From the NCBI GenBank assembly GCA_910589415.1, contig OU342638.1:34507579-34571578 (forward strand): DNA of 64,000 nucleotides, given 5' to 3'. Below the pieces are notes generated by a model that saw only the letters and a list, made by a program, of their open reading frames with translations, had not been told where the DNA came from and did not search any database. This DNA is from Malachius bipustulatus (lineage: Eukaryota; Arthropoda; Insecta; Coleoptera; Melyridae). Position 1 is the first letter of the stretch, and each line of letters begins with the position of its first letter. Positions 10,252 to 21,623 of the stretch are shown here, piece after piece. A program made the translations under genes and the position numbers.

Positions 10252-11310
10252 TTTGTGACTTAGTAAAAAAATCAGTGGTGTAGGTAAGACTTACACGTAA
10301 AGAAAAGATGATGTGAAAAAGTAGAGATGAAAAATAAAAACTATTCAACCATTTTTGAGTATTTTATTGAGTTTTGACCTTCTAAAGAACATCCGCCGGA
10401 ATCCTCTGAATTTTTGAAACAAAAAATACAACAATTGAGAAGGAAAGACTGTCTTTTAAGATGAAATGCCGAATGGAGAGAAATTTTTCAACCATATCAC
10501 GAAGAATTAAGTGGCTAAATGCAAAAGTGTGCGAAGGCCAGTAAAGAAACGAAGGGGGCAAAAAGAGAGACTTTTTGAGCATACCTCGTATTCATCTTCC
10601 TTACTTTTCTTGCTATACGCCGTTTTACTTATTTAATTCAAGTTAAACTGATGCCAAGTTCAGCAGTGTAGGTAGGTACACTTAAAAAAAATATGATGTG
10701 AAAAATCAGAGAAGAATACCTAAAAATAAATAACCAACCAACTTTTGAGAATTTTGTTGAGTTTGTTCCTTTGTAAGAAGATCTCGCGGAACTCACTTAA
10801 AAAGTATAAAAATTGAGAAGAAAGGAAGATAAAACGCCCAATAAGAGAGAAATTTTACAAATAAAGAATATTATAACCGGCTTGCTGACAAAATGCATAA
10901 ATGTGAAAGGCCATTGAAAAAATAAAGAAGAAGCAAATTAGACCCTTTTTGAACTTACCTCGTATACATATCTCTTACTTTTCTTGACATAGGACGTTTC
11001 ACTTATTTAATTCGAGTTAATGATGCCAAATTTAGTAGTATGGCTGGATACACGTAAAAAAAGAAGATATTGTGAAAAAGTAAAAGACGAAAAAACAAAA
11101 ATAAATAATCATTTGAGACAACTTAAATTTGAGAGAAGATCTACAGAAAATATAAAAATTGTGATGGAAAAACTGTCTTAGAACATGAAACGCCCAATAG
11201 GAGAGACATTTTCCAACCAAAGCGAGAAGATAGCTGGCAAAATGCACAAGTGTGCGAGGGCCATTAAAGTAATGAAAAAGAAGAAGACACTAGGCGTTGA
11301 TTGAATATGC
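10252..11310. repeat. Spacer: three diverged ~370-bp tandem repeats downstream of gene 1
   Basis: Units begin near 10265, 10650 and 11025. Each has a TGATGCCAA-like start, a tract with GATGTGAAAAA, an AAAATAAATAACCAA-type stretch, a GAGAAGGAAAGA stretch and an AAGGCCATTAAAG-type end. The same three units follow genes 2 and 3 but not gene 4. Minus-strand ORFs here are not conserved in frame and were not called. Confidence 0.7.
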
Positions 11311-12829
11311 AAGCGCATCTCAGTTAGGATTGTGACGTCTTAATCACGTCACCGTTTTTATATTCGAATAAGGATTCCGACTTGCAGAACAACGTCAATA
11401 AGACGTCATTTTTAGGTGTTCAGCGGATTACGGATTTATTGACGTGAGATTGGCGATGAAATATCACAGATCAGATTCTTACTCACTTGAAAAAATCAGT
11501 AATGTCAGGTTTAGTTGCAAAAACACGCTGAAAAAGACGTTAAAACTGTCTAATGACAATTTTTGAAAGGAAAGCACTTCCAGGAGGTTGTACTTCAAGT
11601 TCCACGTTTATGTTTCATTTCTTCCATGATAAATAGAAGCCTAACGTCTTTTTAATGTCAATTTCAAGTAGTTTACAAAAACAACGTATTTTCGACGTCA
11701 CTTATAGGTTCCTGACGTCAGTGACTACTTAATAATCAAAATATGACGTCATAATCACGTGTGTCTATACTACCTGGGATATTAATACTAGAACCTCGAT
11801 ATTAGGGAACATAATTAAGTCAAATTAAGCCTGATAATCATTAAACAATATTTAAACAAAGACTTATAATGGCTGCCAGCAACGTCCGTTAGATGTAAAA
11901 TGAATGACGTCTGCTGAACGTGATGTAAATGACGTCAAAAAGTGTTATAAATGACATTGTTGGGACCTGAAATGTTTGGTGATAAGGACGTCGATTCTTA
12001 TGGCAGAACGTAATCAATAAAGATTCCAATTTGCCGAGCAACCTCAATAAGACGTCATTTTTCGGTATCTGCGAGCGATGAATGTATTGACCTAAGTATT
12101 GTGCCCTACTGACGATGCAATATTACAAATCAAAGACTTAAATAAACCACTAATGCCAAATTCAAACGTAAAAATAAGTTAAAAACTACGCTTTGACAGA
12201 CGTCACAATAACATAAATAGATAACCATAGCTTCTCATGAAAAAAATACTTCCTGAATTTTGTATTGTATCTCGTCAAGTTCCACGTATGTTTTTATTTT
12301 TTCCTTGAAACGGAAGTCAAACACGTCTTTTTGACGTCACCATTTGGTTATATTTAAACACGTGAAGCGTCTGGTACTAAAACGACGTAGTTTAGATGTC
12401 ATTAATAGGTCCCTGACGGCAGTGACTAATTATCACCAAAATATGACGTCAAAATCTCGTGTGTCTGACGTAATATGAACGACGTCTGCTGGATGTGATA
12501 TAAATGAAATCAAAAATTACACTGCCGGGACCTGAAATGTTCACGTCAATATTTGGTCATATAGACGTCGATTCTTATAACAGACAATGTAATCCATCAC
12601 CAATAAACGACGAGAAAAGTACGTCATCGTGTTATCTGAACCCGATGACGCTTCACGTTTTTTGGAGGCCACTATGCCACTAAAAGTGATCTAAAAAGGT
12701 CAAGTTTCGTCCAAATTAGTGAAGATCCGCCCAGCCTGACTTTTAAGTAAGATGAAGTGAAAATCGTTGAGCAATTTAATCGCTCAACATCGATCAACGG
12801 TCATTCTGGGGAAAATTCTGCATCACTTC
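11311..12829. repeat. Spacer: two ~640-bp tandem units dense in GACGTC
   Basis: Units run about 11330-11995 and 12000-12640. They share ordered landmarks (CAATAAGACGTCATTTTT, AAGTTCCACGT, ATATGACGTCA, GACGTCTGCTG, GGGACCTGAAATGTT). GACGTC or ACGTCA occurs many times, including perfect CRE octamers TGACGTCA and nearby CACGTG. No coding potential seen. Present after genes 1, 2 and 3, absent after gene 4. Confidence 0.75.
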
Positions 12830-12926
12830 CAAGTTATAATAATAAATAAATCAAACTTTATTAGCCAAAGCTATATACAAAGTCACTTACATCATATCTA
12901 CATCTTCTAACATAATTTAATTTCTC

Positions 12927-14678
12927 TTACAACCAATACTTAATCCTAACATACTGTTTCACACGTATTTTGAATTCTCTAATAGTTTCACAGTTTTTCA
13001 CTTCATCTGGTAAGTCATTGTATAATTTCAGTCCCTCATAAAACATGCTTTTCTGTCCACTTTTTGTTGCTACAGTTTTTATGTAAAATTTATCTCTGTG
13101 TCTTGTTTCATAATCGTGTACTTCTTCCACTCTTGTATATTTTCCACACATTTGCCCATGTAGTAACTTGTTTACCATCCTGTATACAAACACGTTTGCA
13201 CTGTACACCATCAGTTGTTTTATTGTCAGCCATCCAGTATCTTCTATCATCTTTTTCACACTCGTGTACCTACTACATTCTAATATCACCCTCATTGCCT
13301 GGTTTTGCTTCTTCTGCCACAGCGCTATATCAGAGTCTCTCATCATCAGCATCATCGTCGCACAATAATCAAAATGTGGCTTTATCATTGTATTATACAC
13401 CATTATTCTTGTTTCCCTTGTCATTTCGTTTCCAATTCTTCTCAACAGATTTACCTTTTGAGCTATTTTACCAGCCACATAACTAGCGTGTTTGTCAAAG
13501 CATAAATTTTCATCAATTATCACTCCCAGGTACTTGTATTGTGTTACTCTCTCTATTTCCTTATTATCTATTCTTAGCTTATCATTACCACTGTCACTGT
13601 TACTCCTTTTATATTTACTTTTGATTATCATGTACTTTGTCTTTTTCACCTGTATTTTCATGTTGTTGTCACACAGCCATTTATATATCCGTTCTAAGTC
13701 CTCTTCCATTCTACTTATAATGTCGTCAGTATTATCTCCCACAGTATATATAAGTGTGTCATCCGCAAACAATTGTATGTCACAATTTTTTACTTCTTCT
13801 ACTATATCATTTATATACAATACAAACAGCTGTGGACCAAGCACAGATCCCTGAGGTACCCCATATTTTGTTTTTCTCTCATGTGAACATTTATCTTGGC
13901 TCCTTGTTTTCTGATATCTATCTCTCATGTAGTCTTGAAACCAAGCTAACGCTTTATCTCTGATACCCATTCTCTTCAACTTCAATATCATTAGTTCCCT
14001 ATCTACCGTTTCAAATGCTCTCTGAAAATCAAGGAATACCACTCCAATCATTTTCTTCTCATCAAGTGCATTCTTCCACTTCATCAGTACTGTTTGTAGT
14101 GCTGTCTCACAAGAGTGCCCTTTCCTAAACGCTGCTTGATGCTCAGTTAATATATTATTATTTTCAATGTATTCCCTCAACTGACTGTCCACAACTAATT
14201 CTAATACTTTTTCATACACTGGTAGTGTATTTAATGGCCTAAACTCATTTAATTTATTGGTCCCTCTGATTTTCTGTGCCGGTATCACTGTTGATATTTT
14301 CCATTTTCTTGGGATTTTACTCTTTTCCAAACTTAGATTTACAACATTTAGTATCCTATTTCCTATACATTCAGTTATCATTTTAATCATCTCTACATTT
14401 ATATCCTCAAAGTTTCCTTTCTTATTCTTCATCTGATATATTATCTTTTTCAATTCACACATGCTAATATTTCTAAATTCTTTTATTCTGCATTCATACT
14501 CTTTCATGTTATCTATTACATGCTCATTATCATTTGTTCTATTTATCTCCTTTATTACCTCATCTATGCTATCTATAAAGTAGTTATTAAAAGCTTCTGC
14601 TTTTTCTTCTTCACTTTCATATTTTGTGTTCTTATAGTATATTTCTCTTACATTTCTATTTGTGTTCCCGCATACCAT
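12927..14678 (-). pseudogene. LINE-1 ORF2, reverse transcriptase part
   Basis: 583 residues with ordered RT motifs: STVIPAQKI, LNEFRPLNTLPVYEKVLE, TEHQAAFRKGHSCETAL, VVFLDFQRAFETVDR (motif A), YGVPQGSVLGPQLFVLYIND (motif B), LFADDTLIY (motif C), KTKYMIIKS and YKYLGVIID. The C-terminal part includes the conserved region after the thumb (RVILECSRYTSVKKMIEDTG). No RNase H domain seen. It stops about 90 bases before the 3' tail. It lacks its own convincing start because the true frame begins in the endonuclease segment. Confidence 0.92.
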
Positions 14679-15750
14679 ATTTTTTTAAGATCTTCCACAT
14701 TTTCTTTGCATTACCCTTATTATCATCAATTAACTCATAATAATGTCTCTTTTTCTTGTATCTTATCATTTTCACAACATTGTTTCTTTTATATCTATAA
14801 CTCTCCCAGTCATTTACTTCTCTTGTAATTATTGCCTTCCTGTACATCATGTCTCTTTCTTTCATTTCTTGTTTTATTTCCTCATCCCACCACTTTTTTG
14901 CTCTTGTTCTGCTTCTCAGTCTTATTTCTTTCATTGGTAAATACTTGTTCACTTTTTTCATAACATCATCTATTAATTTTTCTGCCATTTTGTCCACATC
15001 ATATATATTTGGGTTCCATTCATCATCCATCAATTCTTTCTGAAACTCCAGTCTATTAAAATTTTTATATATCCTTACCTTAATTGTTTTGTCCACATCT
15101 TTTGTATGTTTTCCAAATAACTTAATCACTATATTAGCATGGTCTGATATCTTTGGGCTATTCTGTACTTCAACGTCAATATCCCTTTCACTTGTAATAA
15201 CCAAGTCTACCATTGTCGCACTGTTTCTTGTTATCCTCGTATACTGATTTACCCTCTGTTTTAGTCCACTCTCATTTATTATTTTACCCATCTTATCAGC
15301 ATAAAATGTGTTTTCTGCCATATTTATATTAAAGTCTCCCCCTATTATTATTCTACTTTTCTTATCTATTAATCTAATCAATATTTCCTCAAAACTCATT
15401 AGAAAATCTGCATCACTTGCACTAGGTGAATGATAACAACCTATGATGTTGTATTTGTCTCTACCCAACTTAATTTCCACTCCTATCATCCACATATTCA
15501 TCTCAATCTTTTCTTCTAAAATTCTCCTACAACTTATGCCTTCCTTGACATATATTATAACTCCTCCTGTATGTCTTGATGTCGAATATACACAATGATT
15601 TACATATCCTTTTATTTCAATCTCATGTTCACTTATATCCTCAGTTATGTGGGTTTCACTTATGCAAACTACCACTGGCTTCATCCCCTCCATTAACCAC
15701 TCCAACTGTGCCTTATTCCCCAGTAGTCCTTGAATATTCAAATACACCAT
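14656..15750 (-). pseudogene. LINE-1 ORF2, endonuclease part
   Basis: 364 residues with an APE-type endonuclease: LNIQG (Asn), CISETHI (Glu), IIGGDFNI (Asp/Asn), and SDH near residue 210. All expected catalytic residues are present. The tail KKRHYYELIDDNKGNAKKMW is the usual linker to the RT. The frame ends soon after a run of seven A residues (plus-strand T7 at 14680-14686); one base fewer there would enter the RT frame at 12927-14678. The ORF is thus split by a single-base homopolymer indel, either a real mutation or an assembly error. Confidence 0.88.
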
Positions 15751-15765
15751 TTTATCAGAACTATT

Positions 15766-15774
15766 TAATTGCTA
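15766..15774 (-). promoter_or_regulatory. Candidate leaky stop: UAG-CAAUUA at the end of LINE-1 ORF1
   Basis: On the minus strand the ORF1 stop TAG (15774-15772) is followed directly by CAATTA, which fits the CARYYA consensus known from tobacco mosaic virus and some retroviral-type readthrough signals. The next ATG of the endonuclease ORF (15750) is 24 bases from the stop and in the same frame, so readthrough would yield an ORF1-ORF2 fusion. Sequence and frame are seen; function is inferred. Confidence 0.6.
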
Positions 15775-16887
15775 TTTATTTCCATATTTTATATCCTCAA
15801 CAGGATATTCAGTTTTCTCCTTTATTTTCTCAGCAATTCTTTTATATGTTTCACATTCTATATCTTTTGCTGAGTGATCATATCTAATGTTTCGCAACTT
15901 TAGCACCTCTACAGCATATCTACAATTTACACATATTTTGTTATCACTTCTACATTGTTCCGCTTCATGGTCCTTGCTCGCACACTTTAAACATACTTTT
16001 TCATTTCTGCATTCTTTCGCCATATGTCCAAATCTCCAGCATTTAAAACATTGTATCACTCCAACATATTCTGCAATTTTGCATGACCTCCAACCTATGT
16101 ATATCATCTTCTTTGACATTAACTGTCCATACGTTACTTTATCTACTTCTATTACAATGTTCATTCCCATTTTTCTTCTCGTTTCATATTTATACACTAG
16201 TTTAATTTTATACTGTCCATCATTCGCTATCCCATTTTGTTCAGTTATCTTTTGTATCAACTGTCTTTCATCACTCACATCTTCATTGTCTACATTATAT
16301 ATTCTTATCTTCGGCATCTTCTTCTCAACGCTCCTTATAACATACTTCTCTCCTAAACTTTCTTTCATTTTTTGGCATATCTCCTCTACTGGTCTATCAT
16401 TTTCACATGCTATTACTATACCACCCTTCTGTACTTGGGTTACCTTGTTAATACCCAGTGACAATACCTCCGGTTTTATGTTGTGCTTGACTGTCTGTTT
16501 TGTTACCTCACTACTTTGTTCCTCTTTTGGTCTAACAACCACTACTTGTTTTCTGTTTCTTGTCACATCGCTATATCTCATTCCTTGGTTCCCTTCTGTG
16601 TTATTTTTCATTTCATTTTCAGCTCTTAATATTTTCTTTTCAAGTTCCTCAATCAACTTATCCTTGGTCGCAATCAGTTTCTTATTATGCTCAATCATCT
16701 CTCTCATCAACAATAATGGCTTGAAATCCTCACATATTTCACACATAAACTTCATCACCCTTTCCTTTAGTTGTAAGCATTTTATCTCCGATGAAGTTAA
16801 TTTCGCACATACCTTGCAAATTGATCTCATACAACCATCACATTTATAATTTTGTTCTTTGTTCTGACCACACTTTATACACTCCAT
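15772..16887 (-). CDS. LINE-1 ORF1 protein (gag-like, CCHC zinc knuckles)
   Basis: 371 residues. The N terminus has a cysteine-rich cluster of CxxC pairs (CIKCGQ, CDGC, CKVC, CEICEDF) resembling a PHD/RING-like finger. A predicted coiled coil follows (about residues 60-95, LLMREMIEHNKKLIATKDKL and onward), then a central region that may be RRM-like, and two CX2CX4HX4C knuckles (CFKCWRFGHMAKEC and CLKCASKDHEAEQC) with a third partial one (CVNC). It should bind element RNA in the ribonucleoprotein particle. The ORF ends in TAG, and the endonuclease ORF continues in the same frame after seven sense codons. The start at 16887 is the first ATG after stops in the 5' region. Confidence 0.9.
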   Translation of the reverse strand: MECIKCGQNKEQNYKCDGCMRSICKVCAKLTSSEIKCLQLKERVMKFMCEICEDFKPLLLMREMIEHNKKLIATKDKLIEELEKKILRAENEMKNNTEGNQGMRYSDVTRNRKQVVVVRPKEEQSSEVTKQTVKHNIKPEVLSLGINKVTQVQKGGIVIACENDRPVEEICQKMKESLGEKYVIRSVEKKMPKIRIYNVDNEDVSDERQLIQKITEQNGIANDGQYKIKLVYKYETRRKMGMNIVIEVDKVTYGQLMSKKMIYIGWRSCKIAEYVGVIQCFKCWRFGHMAKECRNEKVCLKCASKDHEAEQCRSDNKICVNCRYAVEVLKLRNIRYDHSAKDIECETYKRIAEKIKEKTEYPVEDIKYGNK

Positions 16888-17255
16888 GTCTTGTTTAACT
16901 TCTTTTTCACAATTTACAACTATAACTGCAATGTTTACATTAACATCTGTTGTTTATTTACATTTCCTGTCTCAATTTATAAAAATCTTCAATTTATTTC
17001 ATTTACTCCTTATCTCCAATGATAAAACTTTATCTCACTGCCTTTTACCTACTATTGATGTCCAGGATCTATTTCTCTCTATAATTCCTCAGTACTAAAC
17101 CAAACCTCCAAAATTTCTCACAGTAATTTTTCTCTATATGTTCCTCTTTGATTCAATACCACTCACAGCTTTAAAATCACTCTATTAACTTCAATATTTG
17201 AGCATTTACTGGAGCTCATTTAAATTCAACCTTCACTCAAGCTAATACTCAAGTT

Positions 17256-18549
17256 CAGGGTAATTTTGTCGAAGTTATACACCAAAATTGGCCAGGTAGT
17301 GAAGATCCACCATGGAGTTTTGCTGAATCCTCTCCTGGGGCTTTTTTGTTATGATTCCATGATTTCAATGCTCAGGACCTGAGATAGGGAAGAGCTCCAA
17401 AAAGGGGGTAGAAACCTTAAAACGATGGAAATCGACTTTGAAGGTACAAAAATTAAGACGAAGAATTGCTTGAATGAGGTAGATATCCAGTGCGTTTCAC
17501 GTAATTAACCACACATGAGATGTGAAAAAACGCTGAAAAGACAGTGACGTGACTCAGCAGGATAATGCTCAACAGAACGGGCACCAACCCAAGAAAAAAG
17601 AAACTGCTTGTAACGATCCTCAGCTCGGTGATGCTCTATGCCAGCCTTGTGAGTGTGGAGCACTGGGGTGAAGTAAGAATACAAAAACACATCGACCATT
17701 GCAGGAACTTTCCTAACAGTCAAGAAAAAAAATGACAGCTGGGAAGACAAGACAGAAATAAAATTTATCAGAGTTCGAACTATGGGAAAATTGTAAGACC
17801 GAGGGTAAGACCGATAAATGTGAGAGTAACTATGGAAAGGAAAACTGGACGAAATTCCTAATTTGACGTTTTCGGCTGTGCAAAATGGTGGAAAGCTTGG
17901 AAAAAACAACAACCCGAAGAAGAGAATGAAAAATTAGACCAGATCTCATGGGGTCCAAGTGAGTAAGCCACCAAGGACCCTTTTCTCCGTATCCAAACAT
18001 GGTGGTGCTAGGACTCTACTATCAAAACCTTCCGGATCCTTTAATAATGACCATAATAAGATTTTTTCATGAGGAGTCCTATTTCTTTTTCCTGTGTACT
18101 GGTTTCAGTGCTAATAATGCCTCTGACCCAAAAATTTGGAACCTGAGGCCATGGTATACCTCTGGTACGTCCAAGTAGTGAATTGAAGTGAAATGAAGTA
18201 GATATTTTTGGGGTGACCTCCGCTTCCATAGTAGAAAGCATACCGGTGGAAAAAGGGGAAAAACGAAAAGGATTTGAAGATGAGAGGGAGCTAGAATGAT
18301 GAGACGCGAAGAAGAGAGAAAAGAGGTGAAATCTCGGGTGAAATGCAACCCCAGAAGCGGTGCGAGTGAGAAAAAAGTGACCAATTCTTGGTTGAGAAAT
18401 TTTAGGTCCCAATAATTTGCAAGAAGAACTAGAACCAGAACTATAAGACAGGTGTGAGTCTGATCATGTTTCCTACCCAAAGTTGGCGCCCGAGACAAGC
18501 CTAAAGTTTTAGGGCTACTAGATTGATCAATAATTATGATCGCTATTAA
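17256..18549. other. Spacer 1, distal part upstream of gene 2
   Basis: Paralogous to 28980-30179 and 38080-39369. Minus-strand ORFs of up to 241 codons appear (18079-18552 here, 38646-39371 in the third copy), but indels break the frame differently in each copy, so I treat them as chance. A motif TGGCGCCCGAGACAAGCC at 18484 looks like a tRNA-Lys primer site but has no LTR next to it. Confidence 0.6.
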
Positions 18550-19045
18550 CAAACAAAGTAGTTTTAATCACTTTTTGGAGTAAGTTATTTGTTTGCATTA
18601 TTTTTTTATATTGCTCATGGTTGTAACAATAATTATTTAAGTATTCAAACAATGTGCATGTCATTATTTATTACAATCGCGTTAATTTTATTGTCTCTGT
18701 TTTATAAGCACTTATTTTCACTATTTTTTATTTAATTTTTAATTAGTCATATTTCTTTTCTAACAATGTAGTTTATGATTACCTTGTGCAAACCTATTAT
18801 TAACTTATGTACCTAAGTATTAATAAAATTATCGTTTATGCCTACTGGTACCATTCTAATTACCGCATTTTCAAAATTTTTATGCTCACCCGTCTAACTC
18901 TCTTATCTTCATGACATCCAAGACATATTCTTTGATAATAATTAAATACACTTTTTGAGATATAACGATCAAAGACGACTATTATATAAGAGAAACAAAA
19001 TTCATAATAATTAGTCTCAAGCTATTTTCAGCTAGAGTAGGCAAA
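18550..19045 (+). promoter_or_regulatory. Conserved promoter block of protease gene 2
   Basis: About 500 bp that is almost identical in front of genes 2, 3 and 4 (30180-30694, 39370-39863), more conserved than the spacer upstream of it. It contains a TATA box (TATATAAG, 18983-18990). ATTAGTCTC about 28 bases downstream is a candidate initiator, and the ATG lies about 55 bases from the TATA box. Confidence 0.7.
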
Positions 19046-21573
19046 ATGGTCCCCTCAGTTTTAATCGTAATTTTTGCAAGTGTACTGGGTGAGTATTTTT
19101 TTTATTTTTTTTTCTTCACGTTTACTCACTGCCTTTATTAATCTACTTCCTTGACTCAGTTGGAAAATTGTTTCCTCTTTGGAAAATAGTTAGAAAATTT
19201 CCTCACGAAGAGATGCTTTTACGTCCTTATTGGTTTCTTGCATGGTGTTCCTCAAGGTACGATGTTATCTTCAAAAATATTTACTTATTTATATTGAGGC
19301 TTTCTTTATTGAGAACGTATTCCTGGCTTTAGAGGCTTTCCTCCGCTAGCCAACCACATGGTCATGTCAAGATAACCCCCAAATTTAGACCCCGAACAAT
19401 TTTTGGGAAAAAATTACAAGCTGTGTTGTCTTATTAGAGTTAAGGACTTGATTGGGCTTAAGCTGATAAGTCTGGGTTTATATCACCTCATCAAAATGGA
19501 AATAAAGACAAAAGGTGCTAGGATAGAATACTGAGGTACTCTGATGGTGTTCTAGAACAAGTGTTAAGGTGTTTCGCAGCAGGTATGATGTTATCTACTT
19601 TATTGAGGCTTCATGTGTCCTAGCTTTAGAGGCTTTCTTCCACGAACCCCTCAACCACATGGTAATCCCAAGAAAAATCCATCCTTAAATTTAGACCTAG
19701 AAATTTTTTGTTAGGAAAAATTACTAGCTCCGTTCTTATTAGAGTTAAGCTGGACTTGCTTTACATCATCCCCTCTTCTAAAAAGCGAGAATTTCGAAAA
19801 AAATAAATAGTAAGCGCTATAATAGAACCCTGAGGTACTCCGGTGTTCTAGAGAAGGGGTAAAGGTGTTCCTCAAGGTACGCTGTTATCTCCCTCGAAAA
19901 ATGTTCACTTATTGAAATTGAGGCTGAACGTGTTCCTGACTGAAAAGGCTTTTTCCTTAAACCCACCACACGGTCATGCCAAGATAAATTTCCAATAAAT
20001 CCCCAAATTTAGGCCAAGAAAACTTTTTGGGAAAAAATAATAGCTGAGTTTTTATTAGAGTTGAGCTGGACTTGGTTTATATCATCCCCTCTCCCAAATA
20101 TGCGAGAATTTCGAGAAAAAACAGTAGGCGCTAATATAGAGCCCTGAGGTACTCCGGTATTCCAGAGAAGATGCTAAAATTGCAAGAAAAACTTGCAGAA
20201 CCGCTATGAGAAAAGCACACCATCGAAAATTTCTACTGGAATCCATATTCATTGATTTATTTATTTAGTTGTTTAATAATGGTGGTTGTTGATTCTTTCT
20301 AAGCATTTTAGGAGATCATTCTCCAGAGTCTTGTCTGTTATTACCCAAAGCAGAGGCTCAATAATTATAAAGCCATTTTTTGGAAACAGAATGAATTCCT
20401 GCTCATTTCCAGCGGAAATAAAATATTCCCTCTTTATCACACCCATTGAGCAGTTTCGTATCAAGTGCAATAACAGGTTATGGGCCCAAATGTAGAGGAT
20501 GTTCGGGCACCAGAAGCTTTTTCAGGGAACAATTCTTGACATTTTAGATTCAGTTGAAGAAATTTTATGTTATTTTTCCCTGAAAAGAGATGAGAGAGGG
20601 TGAGTTGATCTCATTGAAATCTGGCTGGTTGCTTTAGTGACTGACCAAAACACTTTCTAACGATTGAGGCTGGAGAGAGGTCCGTTTCTAATTCTTGGTT
20701 ATGAGTTACTTTAACTTCTTCCATTATTTATTTGCGTATTTTACGAGCGCTGATGAACTTCCTGTTTGTACGGTGTAGAACAAGTTCCTGTAGTACAACT
20801 TGCTGTTTGAGTGGCATTTTTTAGAAAAGGTAATATAAGCTCCATGGCAGTGAAGATCAGTGAAGTTTTGACGCTTCTTCACCAATAAATGGTAGGGCCA
20901 ACCCGATAGGAAAGGGGGCTACAGTCACTTAATCATCACCAGCTCTGATTAGGGAGTTGGAGAACGATCACTGAACCCTAAGCCCAAAATAAAGACAAGA
21001 GAGAAAGGAGAGAAACTGGATGTCTGGATAAGGCAGTCAAAAATTATACTGGGGATTTGCTACCGTTCTGGGAAGAATCAGGTTTTTTTCTGGTCGGCCT
21101 CCCAAAACTGAAAGGAGTGTTTGCTTCCCTCTCATCGGTCTGGGAATTCGCACTCAGTCCTGTATATTTCTCTTTTTGTCTCTTCCCGTCTACATTAGCT
21201 ATGGACCGGCACAGACTGAACAGGGCCAGATGTATGGTCGATGGCGCTCCATCCTTCTTCATCCCTCCCACCCTGTAACTTTATTTTGAGGTTGGAGACA
21301 TTTTCGGCGGGGTAACTGAGAAAGGTTTCGGGTCCATTCTAAGATCGTTCATCTTGGGCTTGGAAAGAGGCACCTCCTTGACCAGTAAGGTCAGGTCTCG
21401 GCATGTTTGTTCCTATTATGATCGCCCAGCGAAGTAGAAAATGGAACAAAAGTTTTGGGCCGAGGAAGTCTAGCCCCCTCCCAGAGTCTCAGTGAGAGAG
21501 ATAGAGTGGCAGTTTCTTCTCGTCAACTACATGGAGCGTGTGAGAAAGAGGTTCCTTTCAGTGATATAGTTTA

Positions 21574-21623
<50 letters not shown>

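Larger units (their letters stand above)
12836..17249 (-). mobile_element. LINE-1: near full-length APE-type non-LTR retrotransposon
   Basis: Inserted in spacer 1 and flanked by CAAGTT duplications (12830-12835 and 17250-17255). The uninterrupted site is visible in the paralogous spacer near 28975. On the minus strand it has a ~360-bp 5' UTR, ORF1 with zinc knuckles, an apurinic-type endonuclease, a reverse transcriptase and an A/T-rich tail (AATAAA then ATA repeats) at 12836. Only a one-base homopolymer frameshift between endonuclease and RT spoils it, so it is young. The ORF set fits the Jockey/I/CR1 group; the exact clade is not resolved. Confidence 0.92.

Noticed and set aside
15887..16849. 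320-codon plus-strand ORF
   Set aside because: It is the antisense shadow of LINE-1 ORF1, whose CCHC knuckles and frame are clear.
18484..18501. tRNA-Lys primer-binding-site-like word TGGCGCCCGAGACAAGCC
   Set aside because: As an LTR element: there is no LTR ending in CA before it, no polypurine tract and no gag or pol after it. Kept only as a recurring word in the findings.
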